From Streptomyces sp. WM6378 (GTDB lineage: Bacteria > Actinomycetota > Actinomycetes > Streptomycetales > Streptomycetaceae): a DNA stretch of 64,000 bases. Shown here in pieces: positions 21,057-31,643 of the stretch. The stretch's first letter is position 1, and every line of letters begins with the position of its first letter. The stretch covers positions 48,754-112,753 of the forward strand of contig NZ_LGDD01000106.1 in the NCBI RefSeq assembly GCF_001279695.1, in the 5' to 3' direction. The translations under genes were made by a program, and so were the position numbers. The notes beneath the pieces were generated by a model. That model saw only the letters and a list, made by a program, of their open reading frames with translations, was not told the DNA's origin and ran no database searches.

Positions 21057-22193
21057 CTAGCCGATGGGGCCGGGGAGTTCGTCGAACTCCCCGGCCTCTT
21101 CCGGCTCTCGGGGATCCTGCTCCGGCTCGGGTACGTAGCGCAGGACGCCCCACATCGCGTGCTCGGGCGGGGTCTCGCCCGGGGCCGCCACGCACCCGGC
21201 GAGCTGCTTTTCGAGCTCGGGTGCGTCGATGCCGGCGCCGATGAGGACGAGCTCGGTGCGGCGCTCCTGCTCGCGCTCCCACGGCTCGGGGTAGAAGCGC
21301 AGGAACCGCCCGACCGCGTGCAGGCTGTACCGGTTGCGGGCGTCGGCCGCCCCGAAGTCGACGAATCCCTTGATGCGGTAGAGGCCCTCGGGCCGGGTGT
21401 CGAGGAAAGCCATCAGGCGGCGCGGGTCCATGGGCACGTCCGAGGTGAAGGCGACCGATTCGTACCCGGCGTGCAGATGGGGATGCGCGTGCCCCGTGCA
21501 GGCGCTGTGGTCATGAGCGTCCCCGCCGCAGCTCCCCTCTTCGGGCTCGTCGTCGAGGAGGTCGTCGAAGGCGAGCTGGCCGACGCGTTCCGTCAGGGGC
21601 CTGCGGTCGAAGAAGAGCTCCGGGTCGACCCTGCCGTACGCGGACTCGACCACCGCGGCCGCCCCCGCGAGCGCGGTGCGCAGCCGGGCCAGGTCCGCCG
21701 CGTCCACCCGGTCCGTCTTGTTGAGCACGACCAGGTCGGCGACGGTCAGATGCCTGTCGATCTCGGGGTGCTTCTCGCGTGTGGTGTCGTACTCCGCCGC
21801 GTCCACGACCTCGACCAGGCCCCCGTACACGATCCGCGGGTTCTCGCTGGCGAGCAGCATCTTCACGAGTTCCTGGGGTTCGGCGAGACCGCTCGCCTCG
21901 ATGACGATGACGTCGAGGCGGGCGGCGGGCCGGGTCAGCCTGTCCAGGTAGAGGTCGAGCTCGCTCGCGTCCACGGCGCAGCACAGGCAGCCGTTGCCGA
22001 GCGAGACGGTGGAGTCGCCGAGCTGGCCCGCCACCGTCATGGCGTCGATCTCGATGGAGCCGAAGTCGTTGACGATGGCTCCGATGCGGGTGCCGCGGCA
22101 GGCCCTGAGCAGATGGTTGAGCAGGGTGGTCTTGCCCGAGCCGAGGAAGCCCGCGAGGACGATGACGGGGATCTGCTTGCTCGGGCTGCTCAC
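21057..22193 (-). CDS. CobW/G3E family GTPase, putative metallochaperone
   Basis: A 378-residue P-loop GTPase: Walker A GFLGSGKTTLLNH (residues about 14-26), the metal-binding CxCC in NGCLCCAVD (about 68-76), NKTD for guanine, a His-rich loop (GGDAHDHSACTGHAHPHLH) and the CobW C-terminal domain. The family inserts or delivers metals, often zinc, cobalt or iron, to client proteins. The His-rich loop suggests zinc, but no Zur site or zinc gene is visible beside it. GTG 22193 starts 10 bases after the citrate synthase-like gene ends, so the two are probably co-transcribed. Confidence 0.9.
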   Translation of the reverse strand: MSSPSKQIPVIVLAGFLGSGKTTLLNHLLRACRGTRIGAIVNDFGSIEIDAMTVAGQLGDSTVSLGNGCLCCAVDASELDLYLDRLTRPAARLDVIVIEASGLAEPQELVKMLLASENPRIVYGGLVEVVDAAEYDTTREKHPEIDRHLTVADLVVLNKTDRVDAADLARLRTALAGAAAVVESAYGRVDPELFFDRRPLTERVGQLAFDDLLDDEPEEGSCGGDAHDHSACTGHAHPHLHAGYESVAFTSDVPMDPRRLMAFLDTRPEGLYRIKGFVDFGAADARNRYSLHAVGRFLRFYPEPWEREQERRTELVLIGAGIDAPELEKQLAGCVAAPGETPPEHAMWGVLRYVPEPEQDPREPEEAGEFDELPGPIG

Positions 22194-22203
22194 CTGGGAC
22201 CTC

Positions 22204-23361
22204 TCAGACTGCGGGTACGGGCTGCGGCGGGGGCGGGCCCACATAGCGGGCCGCCGGACGAATGATCTTCGAGTCCGCCGACTGCTCCAGGATATTGGCG
22301 CTCCAGCCGACCACCCGCGCCGCGCAGAAAGTGGGCGTGAACATCTCGCGCGGCAGCCCGCACAGCTCCATGACCACCCCGGCGTAGAACTCCACATTGG
22401 TGTGCAGCTCACGGCCCGGCTTGAGCTCGGCCAGGATCGCCTCGACCTGGCGCTCGACCTCGACGGCGAATGCGACGAGCTGGCCGCCGAAGCCCTCCGC
22501 GATCCCGCGCAGCATGCGCGAGCGGGGGTCCTCGGTGCGGTAGACGGGGTGCCCGAAGCCCATGATCCGGTCGCCGGCCAGGACGCGTTCGCGGATCCAG
22601 CCGTCGATGCGGTCGGGGGTGCCGATCGCGTCCAGGGTGTCGAGGGCGCGGCTGGGGGCGCCGCCGTGCAGCGGCCCGGAGAGCGCGCCGACCGCGGCGA
22701 CCAGGCTCGCCGCGACGTCGGCCCCGGTGGAGGCGACGACGCGGGCGGTGAAGGTGGACGCGTTGAAGCCGTGGTCGATGGTGGAGATGAGGTACTGCTC
22801 GACGGCCCTCACGCGCTCGGGCTCGGCCTCCGAACCGGTCAGCATGTAGAGGTAGTTGGCGGCGTACGGCAGGTCGTCGCGCGGCTCGACCGGTTCGAGC
22901 CCCTGGCCGAGCCGGTGCAGGGCGGTGAGCAGGGTGGGCACGGCGGCGCAGGCGGCGAGCGTGTCCTCGGCACGCTGCCCGGCGTCCAGGTCGTACACCG
23001 GCCGGAAGCCCTTGGCCGCGCCGAGCAGGGAGAGCGCGGTGCGCAGCCCGGCGAGCGGTCCCGACAGGGCGCCGGTGCGGGCGATGCCGGGCAGCGCCTC
23101 GCGTACGCCGTCGGGCAGGTGGCGCAGTGCGGCGGTGCGGGCGGCGAAGGCGGCGCGAGCCTCGGCGTCGGGCAGCTCGCCGTGGAACATCAGGTACCAG
23201 ACGTCCTCGAAGCCACGGCTCTGGGCGAGCTCGACGGCCGAGTACTGGCGGTAGTGGTAGAAGCCCTCGCGGCCGCGGACGTCGCCGAGTTCGGTGTCCG
23301 TGACGACGACGCCCGCGAGCCCGCGGGGTACCGCGGCGGGGGCGGTGATGGTGCCGGCCAT
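22204..23361 (-). CDS. citrate synthase-like protein (type II, short form)
   Basis: A 385-residue citrate/2-methylcitrate synthase homologue that would condense an acyl-CoA with oxaloacetate. Catalytic histidine regions SGPLHGGAPS and MGFGHPVYR are present. The place of the catalytic aspartate reads NVEFYAG, with glutamate instead of aspartate. I recall the same in Streptomyces homologues, so it may be a subfamily trait with altered substrate. It is divergent from the helix-turn-helix-fused synthase gene across 97 AT-rich bases and co-directional with the CobW gene. Confidence 0.88.
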   Translation of the reverse strand: MAGTITAPAAVPRGLAGVVVTDTELGDVRGREGFYHYRQYSAVELAQSRGFEDVWYLMFHGELPDAEARAAFAARTAALRHLPDGVREALPGIARTGALSGPLAGLRTALSLLGAAKGFRPVYDLDAGQRAEDTLAACAAVPTLLTALHRLGQGLEPVEPRDDLPYAANYLYMLTGSEAEPERVRAVEQYLISTIDHGFNASTFTARVVASTGADVAASLVAAVGALSGPLHGGAPSRALDTLDAIGTPDRIDGWIRERVLAGDRIMGFGHPVYRTEDPRSRMLRGIAEGFGGQLVAFAVEVERQVEAILAELKPGRELHTNVEFYAGVVMELCGLPREMFTPTFCAARVVGWSANILEQSADSKIIRPAARYVGPPPPQPVPAV

Positions 23362-23394
23362 GTGGCTGCCTCCTTCAGTTCTTCATCTTGACTT

Positions 23395-23441
23395 GACTGT
23401 CTATGATTGACTCCGAGACTGTCAATGTTGATTGAATCAAT
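23395..23441. promoter_or_regulatory. repeat-rich operator region between the two citrate synthase genes
   Basis: GACTGTCTATG (23395-23405) and GACTGTCAATG (23417-23427) are near-identical direct repeats, each followed by TGATTGA. A palindrome ATTGAATCAAT (23431-23441) overlaps the second. The stretch is AT-rich in a very GC-rich genome. It sits 20-60 bases before the start of the helix-turn-helix-fused synthase, the natural place for autoregulation by that protein (inference). Confidence 0.6.
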
Positions 23442-23458
23442 ATTGATACGGTGACCGC

Positions 23459-24691
23459 ATGACTGATCAGGCACGGCTCACCACCCGCGAGGCGGCGGAG
23501 CGGCTCGGCGTGAAGCCCGAGACGGTCTACGCCTACGTCAGCCGCGGGCAGCTGAGCAGCGAGCGCGCCCCGGGCGGCCGGGGCTCCACCTTCGACGCGA
23601 AGGAGGTCGACGCGCTGGCCCGGCGCAGCGGCCGCCGCGAGCCGGGCACGGGCACCCCGAGCGGGGAGTTCACGTTCCGCACCGGCATCACCCTGATCGA
23701 CAAGGACCGCTACTACTTCCGCGGCGTCGACGCCGTCGAGCTCGCCACCGCGTACGGCTTCGAGGAGGTCGCCGAGTGGGTGTGGACCGGGGAGTTCACG
23801 CACGGCCCCCGGTTCACCGCGCCGCAGCCGTTCCTCGACGCGGCCCGGCTCGCCGTCGACGCGCTGCCCGTGCACAGCAGCACGATGGACCGGCTGCGCG
23901 GTGCGGCGGTCGCGGTCTCGGCGGCCGACCCCCTGCGCTTCGACCTCGATCCCTCGGCGGTGCTCGGCTGCGGCCGGATGCTGATCCCGACCCTGGTCGG
24001 CGCCCTGCCGGCGGCGGGCAAACGGCACCGCGGCGAGGGCCGGACGGCCTGGCGGCTGTGGCAGCGCCTCACCCCGCAGGTTCCTGACGAGCAGTCAATT
24101 CACCTGTTCGACACGGCACTTGCCCTGCTCATCGACCACGACCTGGCCGCCTCGACGCTCGCCGCCCGGGTCGCGGCCTCGGCCCGCGCACATCCCTACG
24201 CCGTCGTCTCGGCGGGGCTCGGCGCCCTGGAGGGGCCGCTGCACGGCGCCGCGAGCGGGCTCGCGCACCGCACCCTGGCCGAGGTGCTCGAACGCGGCAG
24301 CGCGGCCCCGGTCGTCGCCGACCATCTGCGCTCGGGGCGCCGCGTGCCAGGGCTCGGCCACCGGCTCTATCCGGGTGAGGACCCGCGCGCCCGGGCCCTG
24401 TTCGCGCTGCTCGAAGCGATCCCGCAGGCCTCGGACGCGCTGGCCGCGGCGCGCGACGTGGTCGACACGACGGCCCGGCACACCGCGCTGCACGCCAATG
24501 TCGATCTGGCGCTGGCCGTCATGAGCGTGGCGTTCGGCATGCCCGCCGAGGCCGGCGAGACGGTGTTCGCGGTGGCCCGCACGGCCGGCTGGATCGCCCA
24601 CGCCCTGGAGGAGTACGCGGAACGCCCGCTCCGGCTGCGCCCGAGCGGCCACTACATCGGCCCCCGCCCACCCCGCCCGCTGCCCTCCTGA
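23459..24691 (+). CDS. citrate synthase with N-terminal MerR/excisionase-type DNA-binding domain
   Basis: A 410-residue fusion. Residues 5-60 form a helix-turn-helix of the excisionase/MerR kind (LTTREAAERLGVKPETVYAY, then SRGQLSSERAPGGRGSTF). The rest is a type II citrate synthase with both active histidine regions (EGPLHGAASGL, GLGHRLYPGEDP) and the aspartate region (NVDLALAV) intact. Such fusions occur in actinobacteria but are little studied. The natural reading is a metabolic enzyme that also binds DNA, maybe sensing acetyl- or propionyl-CoA. The repeats just upstream and the divergent paralogue make self-control of the pair likely (inference). Confidence 0.9.
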   Translation: MTDQARLTTREAAERLGVKPETVYAYVSRGQLSSERAPGGRGSTFDAKEVDALARRSGRREPGTGTPSGEFTFRTGITLIDKDRYYFRGVDAVELATAYGFEEVAEWVWTGEFTHGPRFTAPQPFLDAARLAVDALPVHSSTMDRLRGAAVAVSAADPLRFDLDPSAVLGCGRMLIPTLVGALPAAGKRHRGEGRTAWRLWQRLTPQVPDEQSIHLFDTALALLIDHDLAASTLAARVAASARAHPYAVVSAGLGALEGPLHGAASGLAHRTLAEVLERGSAAPVVADHLRSGRRVPGLGHRLYPGEDPRARALFALLEAIPQASDALAAARDVVDTTARHTALHANVDLALAVMSVAFGMPAEAGETVFAVARTAGWIAHALEEYAERPLRLRPSGHYIGPRPPRPLPS

Positions 24692-24769
24692 CCGGATCCG
24701 GTACGGCCTGAACTCGCCTGTCTTCAGGGCAACTTGGCCTGGCGAGGGACGTACCGTCAGACTGGCGCC

Positions 24770-25546
24770 ATGGAACTCACAGTGCCGGTCAAGGACGGCG
24801 AGGTCTGGGCCGAGGACACCGGCGGCGACGGCCCGCCGCTGGTGCTGCTGCACCCCGGGGTCGCGGCCTGTGGCGTCTGGGACCCGGTCATGCCGGGGCT
24901 CGCCGGGCGCCGCCGCGTGATCCGGTACGACGCCCGGGGCTTCGGGCGCTCCCCCGCGCCCACCGCTCAGTACTCGCTCTCCGGCGATCTGCTCGCGGTG
25001 CTCGACCACTTCGAGGTGGACCGGGCCGTGCTCGTCGGGTCCAGCATGGGCGGCGCGACCGCCCTGAGCCTCGCGCTCGACGCCCCCGCACGGGTCGCCG
25101 GGCTCGCCCTGTTCTGCCCCGGCGTCACCGGCGCACCCGACCTCGAATCCCCCGAACTCATCGCACGGATCGGCGAGTTGGCGCAGAAGGGCGACATGGA
25201 GGGCCTGGTGGCGCTCACTCTGCGCACCTGGGGAGCGGCCGGCTCAGGCGACGACCCCGAGGTCGCCGCGCAGGTGCGGGCGGCGATCCCGGGGTGGTTC
25301 AACAATCTGGGCCGCCAGGTCCCGGACCCGGACGCCTTCGGTCGGCTCGGCGAGATCACCGCGCCGTGCCTGCTGGCCCTCGGCGAGCTCGACCAGATCC
25401 AGGTGGTCCGGTGCAACGAGGCGATGGCCGCCCGCATCCCGGGCTGCCGCCTGGTCCGGCTGCCGGGCAGCGACCACTTCCCGTCACTGCGAGAGCCGGA
25501 CCGGGTGACCGGGCTGACGCTGGAGCTGTACGACAGCGTCGCCTGA
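24770..25546 (+). CDS. alpha/beta hydrolase
   Basis: A 258-residue cytosolic hydrolase of the alpha/beta fold. The oxyanion region HPG (LLHPGVAA, about residues 26-33), nucleophile elbow GSSMGG (about 90-95), acid in GELDQIQ (about 206-212) and histidine in GSDHFPS (about 237-243) are all present. Substrate not deducible; the family includes esterases, lactonases and haloperoxidase-like proteins. ATG 24770 is preferred to an upstream start because the family begins with this beta strand. It is convergent with the first GH87 gene, only 12 bases apart, which is the left border of the glucan cluster. Confidence 0.88.
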   Translation: MELTVPVKDGEVWAEDTGGDGPPLVLLHPGVAACGVWDPVMPGLAGRRRVIRYDARGFGRSPAPTAQYSLSGDLLAVLDHFEVDRAVLVGSSMGGATALSLALDAPARVAGLALFCPGVTGAPDLESPELIARIGELAQKGDMEGLVALTLRTWGAAGSGDDPEVAAQVRAAIPGWFNNLGRQVPDPDAFGRLGEITAPCLLALGELDQIQVVRCNEAMAARIPGCRLVRLPGSDHFPSLREPDRVTGLTLELYDSVA

Positions 25547-25558
25547 GCCCCCTGGCGA

Positions 25559-27996
25559 TCAGGAGCCGTACGCCTCGAACTCGCTGAACTGGGCGGCCGG
25601 CCAGCCCGTGTTGGCGGTCACCGTCAGTCGCAGACGGCGGGTGCCGGTGTTCGCGGGCAGGGCGATGGTGACCTGGTTGCCGGTGGCCGGATCGAAGGTG
25701 TAGCCGCGGCTCGCGACGAGCTGCCCGTACGAGCCGTTGTCGGCGCTGCCCAGCACCGAGAGCGTCTCGGTGCGGGCGCCCCAGGCGGTGGCGGGCGGCA
25801 GCTTCAGGACGAGGTGGTCCACACTCCGTACGGAGCCGAGGTCGACGGTGATCGACTGCGGGAAGGCGTTGTTGGCGCTCTCCCAGTAGGAGTCGGCGTC
25901 GCCGTCGACGGCCTTGGCCGCGTCGTAGACCTGGGTGTGCGAGGTCTCGGTGACCGGGCGGCCCTTGGCGAGGTCGGGGTCGGCGGGCGGGCTGCTGGGC
26001 GGCGACGTGGGGCCGGTGGGCGGCGGGCTGGTCGGGGGTGTCGTACCGCCGTGGTCGTAGTTGGGCTTGGGCCACTCGCCGCAGTAGGTGGCGGGCAGTT
26101 CGCCGTTCCAGCCGGAGTTGCCCGGTCCCTGGGTGAGGGCGAGGCTGCCGCCGAGGCAGCTGTAGACGGGCTCGCCGAACCCGAGGTTCTTCGCCGTGAC
26201 GCCGGTCATGCTGAGCTGGGCCGGGTCGTTGAACTGGAGGGCGAAGGTGCCGGTGCCGTCAATGTTGACGTTGTTGAAGGCGACCCCCTTCGTGGTGCCG
26301 GACACGAACTGGACGGCCGCGTAGGAGCTGTCCAGGATGTCGGTGTCGGTGACATTGACCGTCGCCTTGTCCATGGTGCTGTTGCGGGAGTCGAACCAGA
26401 CGGCGCCGATCGGGAAGGGCCAGCCGAGGTCCGCGTTGCCCGCCCGGATGGTCGTGTTGCGGGCCAGCGTGACGGTGCCCTGGACGTCCGTACCGCTGCC
26501 GGGGTTGACACCGTCGAACCGGTTGCCGACGTGCAGACCGCCGCCGTTGGTCACCGTGTCGGCGACCACATTGTCCGTCGCCGCGTTGTCCTTGCCGCCG
26601 TACAGGGCGATGTTGTTGGCGAGGACGGGCGCCACCACCGTATTGCCCTTGAACGTGTTGTTCGCGTCGGTCACGGTGTCCGACCACATGGCAAGGCCGT
26701 CGTCACCGGTGTTGCGCAGGAAGGTGTTCTCCACCGATGAATGGGTCACTCCCCAGTGGAAGTTGACGCCGTCGGCCGTCTGATCCAGGATCCGGCTGTT
26801 CTTTATGTGGAAGTCATCCATGGGCCCGTCCATCCAGGCCCCGACCTTGGTGCGCTGAAGCCACACATCGTCGACGGTGGAGTTGCTGAGGGCACCACCG
26901 ATCCCGTTGACCTGGTCCTCGTCCACGCGCTCGGTGATCTCGCCGATCAGCGCGAAGTCCTTCATGACGACGTTCCGGCTGGGCCCGCCCGCCTCGTACG
27001 GGCGGATGCCGCCCTTGTAGCCGCCGCCGGTGACGTACTTGCCGTAGATCCCGGCGGCCCGGGTGCGGTCGGTGGCGCTGCGGCCGGTCAGGACCGAGTA
27101 CCAGGGGCCCGCCCCGGCCAGCGTCACCTGGTCCACCACCACATGGTCGGTGAGCCTGAACGTGCCCGAGGGGATGTAGACCTCCTTGCCCTGGGCCTTT
27201 CCGGCGTCGACCGCCTGCTGGAAGGCGGAGGTCGAGTCGGCCGCGCCGCTCGCGTCGGCGCCGAAGTCCGTCACGGACAGCGAGCCCGCGGGCCGGGGCG
27301 CCGGATCCGGTACGAGTTCGAAGTCGGCGAGGTCGACGACCGCCCAGGGCGTCGCGGTGGTCGAGGGCAGGGTTACGCGGACCTTCGCCCCGGCGGGCAG
27401 AGTCGTGCCGAGCAGTGTGCGGGTCTCGCCGTAGAAGTGGTGCGGCTTGTCGCCCGGCTGATTCTGGAAGGGGTAACTGCCGTAGAACCAGCCGTACTTG
27501 GACGTGAAGGTGACGTCCTTCAGCTTGGCACCGCCGGAGCTGATCTCCATCGGCGCACTGATCCCGGTGCCCGCCGCGCTGTCGGGGACGCTGTAGCGGA
27601 TGTCGACCGCGTTGGCCGGTGCGTTGAGGGTGAACTCGACGTACTGGCCTGCCCCGTCGAGCTTCACCGCACTGCGCCCGGAGGCCTCGGAGGGCAGCGA
27701 GGTGTAGGTGCGGTCGGGGCCGATCACCGTGCCGTTGGTGGCGGCGGCCTCCGCCTCCAGCTCGGTGAACGGCACGGTGGCGCCCCGGCGAGCGGGGACA
27801 GCGGGGCGGATTCGACGGCCGAAGCCGAGGCGCCGCCGCCGATCCCGACGGCGCCGAGCGCGACGACACAGGCGAGCGCCGCGACCGCGGCGGCGGCCCG
27901 GCCGGGGGACGCGGTACGTCCGACGGGTGAGGTCCGCCTCGGCGTCGGCGGGGGCTCCCGGCACACGGCTCCGAACGCATCTCTGATCATGCCCAT
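25559..27996 (-). pseudogene. secreted GH87-type alpha-1,3-glucanase, frameshifted after its signal peptide
   Basis: The start ATG 27996 with an AAGGAAGGA site leads into a clear signal peptide (hydrophobic core AAAVAALACVVALGAVG, then ASASA), but this frame stops being sensible near 27780. The mature protein continues in the next frame from ATVPFTELEAEA to 25559, so one base is missing relative to an intact gene. Mature part: CBM6/35-like N-terminal module, right-handed beta-helix domain, Pro/Thr/Ser linker, C-terminal F5/8 (discoidin) module. The three GH87 catalytic aspartates fit: ADG near residue 411 and GDD 23 residues on, the spacing known for this family. Role: hydrolysis of alpha-1,3-glucan outside the cell. 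Sequencing error versus true decay is open. Confidence 0.8.
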
Positions 27997-28045
27997 GACA
28001 CATCCTTCCTTGTGGGGGTGGGGAGCGGGGATGGCGCGGACGGGA

Positions 28046-29617
<1,572 letters not shown>

Positions 29618-29740
29618 GGCAGGTTCCTTTCGGGCAGGTGGGATCCCGCCGCCGGCCCCGTTGCTCAGCGGGGGCATGGTGGATGGGGCCGGCGGCGGAG
29701 TGCGGGGAAGGGCGGTCCGCGGGCGGGGTCGTGGGCGGCG

Positions 29741-30616
29741 TCAGCCCTTGAGGCCGCCCGCGGTGAGACCGCTCATGATGTTGCGCTGGAACACGATGAA
29801 GATGAGAAGTGTGGGGAGCGACGCCATGGCGAGCGCCGCCGTGAGCCAGTTCTCGGGCACACCCTGGGCGAGCGAGTAGATGCCGACGTTGAGGGTCTGC
29901 TTGCCGGGGTCGGGCAGTGTGAGCATCGGCCAGAGGAAGTCCTTCCAGACGCCGACCACCGCGAAGATGGACACGACGCCCAGGATGGGCCGCGAAATCG
30001 GCAGCACCACCGAGCGCAGCGTCCGCAGCGGTGAGGCCCCGTCGAGGGACGCGGCGTCCAGGAGCTCGCGCGGAATCGCGTCGAAGAACCGCTTGAGCAG
30101 GAAGATGTTGAAGGCGTTGGTGACCGACGGCAGCCAGATCGCCCAGGGCGTGTTGAGCAGGTTCCGCCGGAAGATCGGCACATCGAGCACGGTCAGGTAC
30201 TGCGGCACGACGAGGACGGCGGCCGGGATCATGAGGGTGGCCAGCATCATCGCGAGGATCGCCTTGCCGAACACGGGCCTCAGTTTGGAGAGCGAGTAGG
30301 CGGCGGCCACGTCCAGGACCAGTTGGAAGGCGAGCGCGCCGAACGCGTACCAGACTGTGTTGAGCAGGAGCTTCGCGAAGTCCATCACCCGCCAGGCGTT
30401 GGTGACGTTCTCGGTGTGCACTCCGTGCGGGACCAGGGTCGGCGGGATCCTGGTGAACTCCTCTGTTGATTTCAACCCGTTGACGGCCATCCAGTACAGC
30501 GGCCCGATGAAGACGAGTGTGAAGAGGACCATCACGAGGGAGAAGACGGTCCAGTAGACGACTTTGCCCCGGGTGCGGCCGAGGGTGGCCGGTGAGATGA
30601 GCGTGCGTGTCGGCAT
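29741..30616 (-). CDS. ABC sugar transporter permease, MalG type
   Basis: A 291-residue inner-membrane permease with six predicted membrane helices and the EAA loop (ELLDAASLDGASPLRTL, around residue 200) that contacts the ATPase. It follows the MalF-type gene by 19 bases. No ATPase gene is present in the cluster. Streptomyces importers of this kind usually borrow the shared ATPase MsiK encoded elsewhere. Confidence 0.94.
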   Translation of the reverse strand: MPTRTLISPATLGRTRGKVVYWTVFSLVMVLFTLVFIGPLYWMAVNGLKSTEEFTRIPPTLVPHGVHTENVTNAWRVMDFAKLLLNTVWYAFGALAFQLVLDVAAAYSLSKLRPVFGKAILAMMLATLMIPAAVLVVPQYLTVLDVPIFRRNLLNTPWAIWLPSVTNAFNIFLLKRFFDAIPRELLDAASLDGASPLRTLRSVVLPISRPILGVVSIFAVVGVWKDFLWPMLTLPDPGKQTLNVGIYSLAQGVPENWLTAALAMASLPTLLIFIVFQRNIMSGLTAGGLKG

Positions 30617-30635
30617 GGGTCCCCCACCGTCCGGT

Positions 30636-31580
30636 CTAGTCGTCGCTGTCGCGGCTCAGGCGCACGTACGCCGCCGAGAACCCGGCCAGCAGGACCAGCA
30701 GGCACAGGCCCAGCGCCGCGGCCCCGCCGTAGTTGTTGAAGTTGAAGGCGTACTGGTAGATGAGGTAGACCACCGTCGTCGTCGAGCCCTCGGGGCCGGC
30801 GCCGTTGGTGAGCAGGAACGGCTCGGTGAAGACCTGCATCGTCGCGATGATCTGCATCAGGAACATCAGCGAGAGCACGAGTCGGGTTTGCGGGACCGTG
30901 ACGTGCCAGATCTTGCGCCACAGCCCGGCCCCGTCGAGCTCGGCCGCCTCGTACAGTTCGCCGGGAATGCCCTGGAGGGCGGCGAGGTAGACCAGGGTCG
31001 CGCTGCCCATGTTCATCCAGGTCGCGGCGATGACGACCGAGAGCATGGCGGTGTGCGTGGACTGCAGCCACTGCTGCTCCGGCAGGCCGAACAGTTCGAA
31101 GATCCGGTTGAACAGGCCGTACCCGGGGTCGTAGAAGTATTTGAAGAGCAGCACCGAGGCGACCGGCGGCAGCATCACCGGCAGGTACACGAGGAGCCTC
31201 AAGTAGCCCTGGCCGTGCCGGAATTCATTGATCAGGACGGCGACCAGGAACGGCAGCACGAAGCCGAGGAGCAGGGCGAGACCGGTGAAAAGGAGGGTGT
31301 TGCGCCAGGCCTGCCAGAACGCCGGGTCGTGGAAGACGTGACGGAGGTTGGACCAGCCGGCCCAGGTGGTGCGGCCGTCCTTCGTCTTCTGGAAGGCGAG
31401 CACGAACTCCCTGACCATGGGGTACCAGGAGAAGAACGCGAAGCAGAGCACGGCCCCGATGAGGAAGCCGTGCGCGGTGAGGTTGCGCCGCAGCGCGCGG
31501 GCGAATCCGCGCTGCCGGGGCAGCGGACGGCTCTGGTGCGTCCGTGGTGTTTCCCGCGTGGGCAGGGTGGAGGCCGACAT
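30636..31580 (-). CDS. ABC sugar transporter permease, MalF type
   Basis: A 314-residue permease with six predicted helices, the first at about residues 34-55, and the EAA loop ELYEAAELDGAGLWRKI. The ATG at 31580 has an AGGAG site 5 bases before it and is preferred to a GTG two codons upstream that overlaps that site. It sits between the binding-protein gene and the MalG-type gene and is clearly one transcription unit with them. Confidence 0.94.
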   Translation of the reverse strand: MSASTLPTRETPRTHQSRPLPRQRGFARALRRNLTAHGFLIGAVLCFAFFSWYPMVREFVLAFQKTKDGRTTWAGWSNLRHVFHDPAFWQAWRNTLLFTGLALLLGFVLPFLVAVLINEFRHGQGYLRLLVYLPVMLPPVASVLLFKYFYDPGYGLFNRIFELFGLPEQQWLQSTHTAMLSVVIAATWMNMGSATLVYLAALQGIPGELYEAAELDGAGLWRKIWHVTVPQTRLVLSLMFLMQIIATMQVFTEPFLLTNGAGPEGSTTTVVYLIYQYAFNFNNYGGAAALGLCLLVLLAGFSAAYVRLSRDSDD

Positions 31581-31643
31581 CGTCACTCCTGAATCCGGGG
31601 CGGGCGGGGCCGGCGGATGCTCCGGCCCCTGCCGCCGTGCGCG

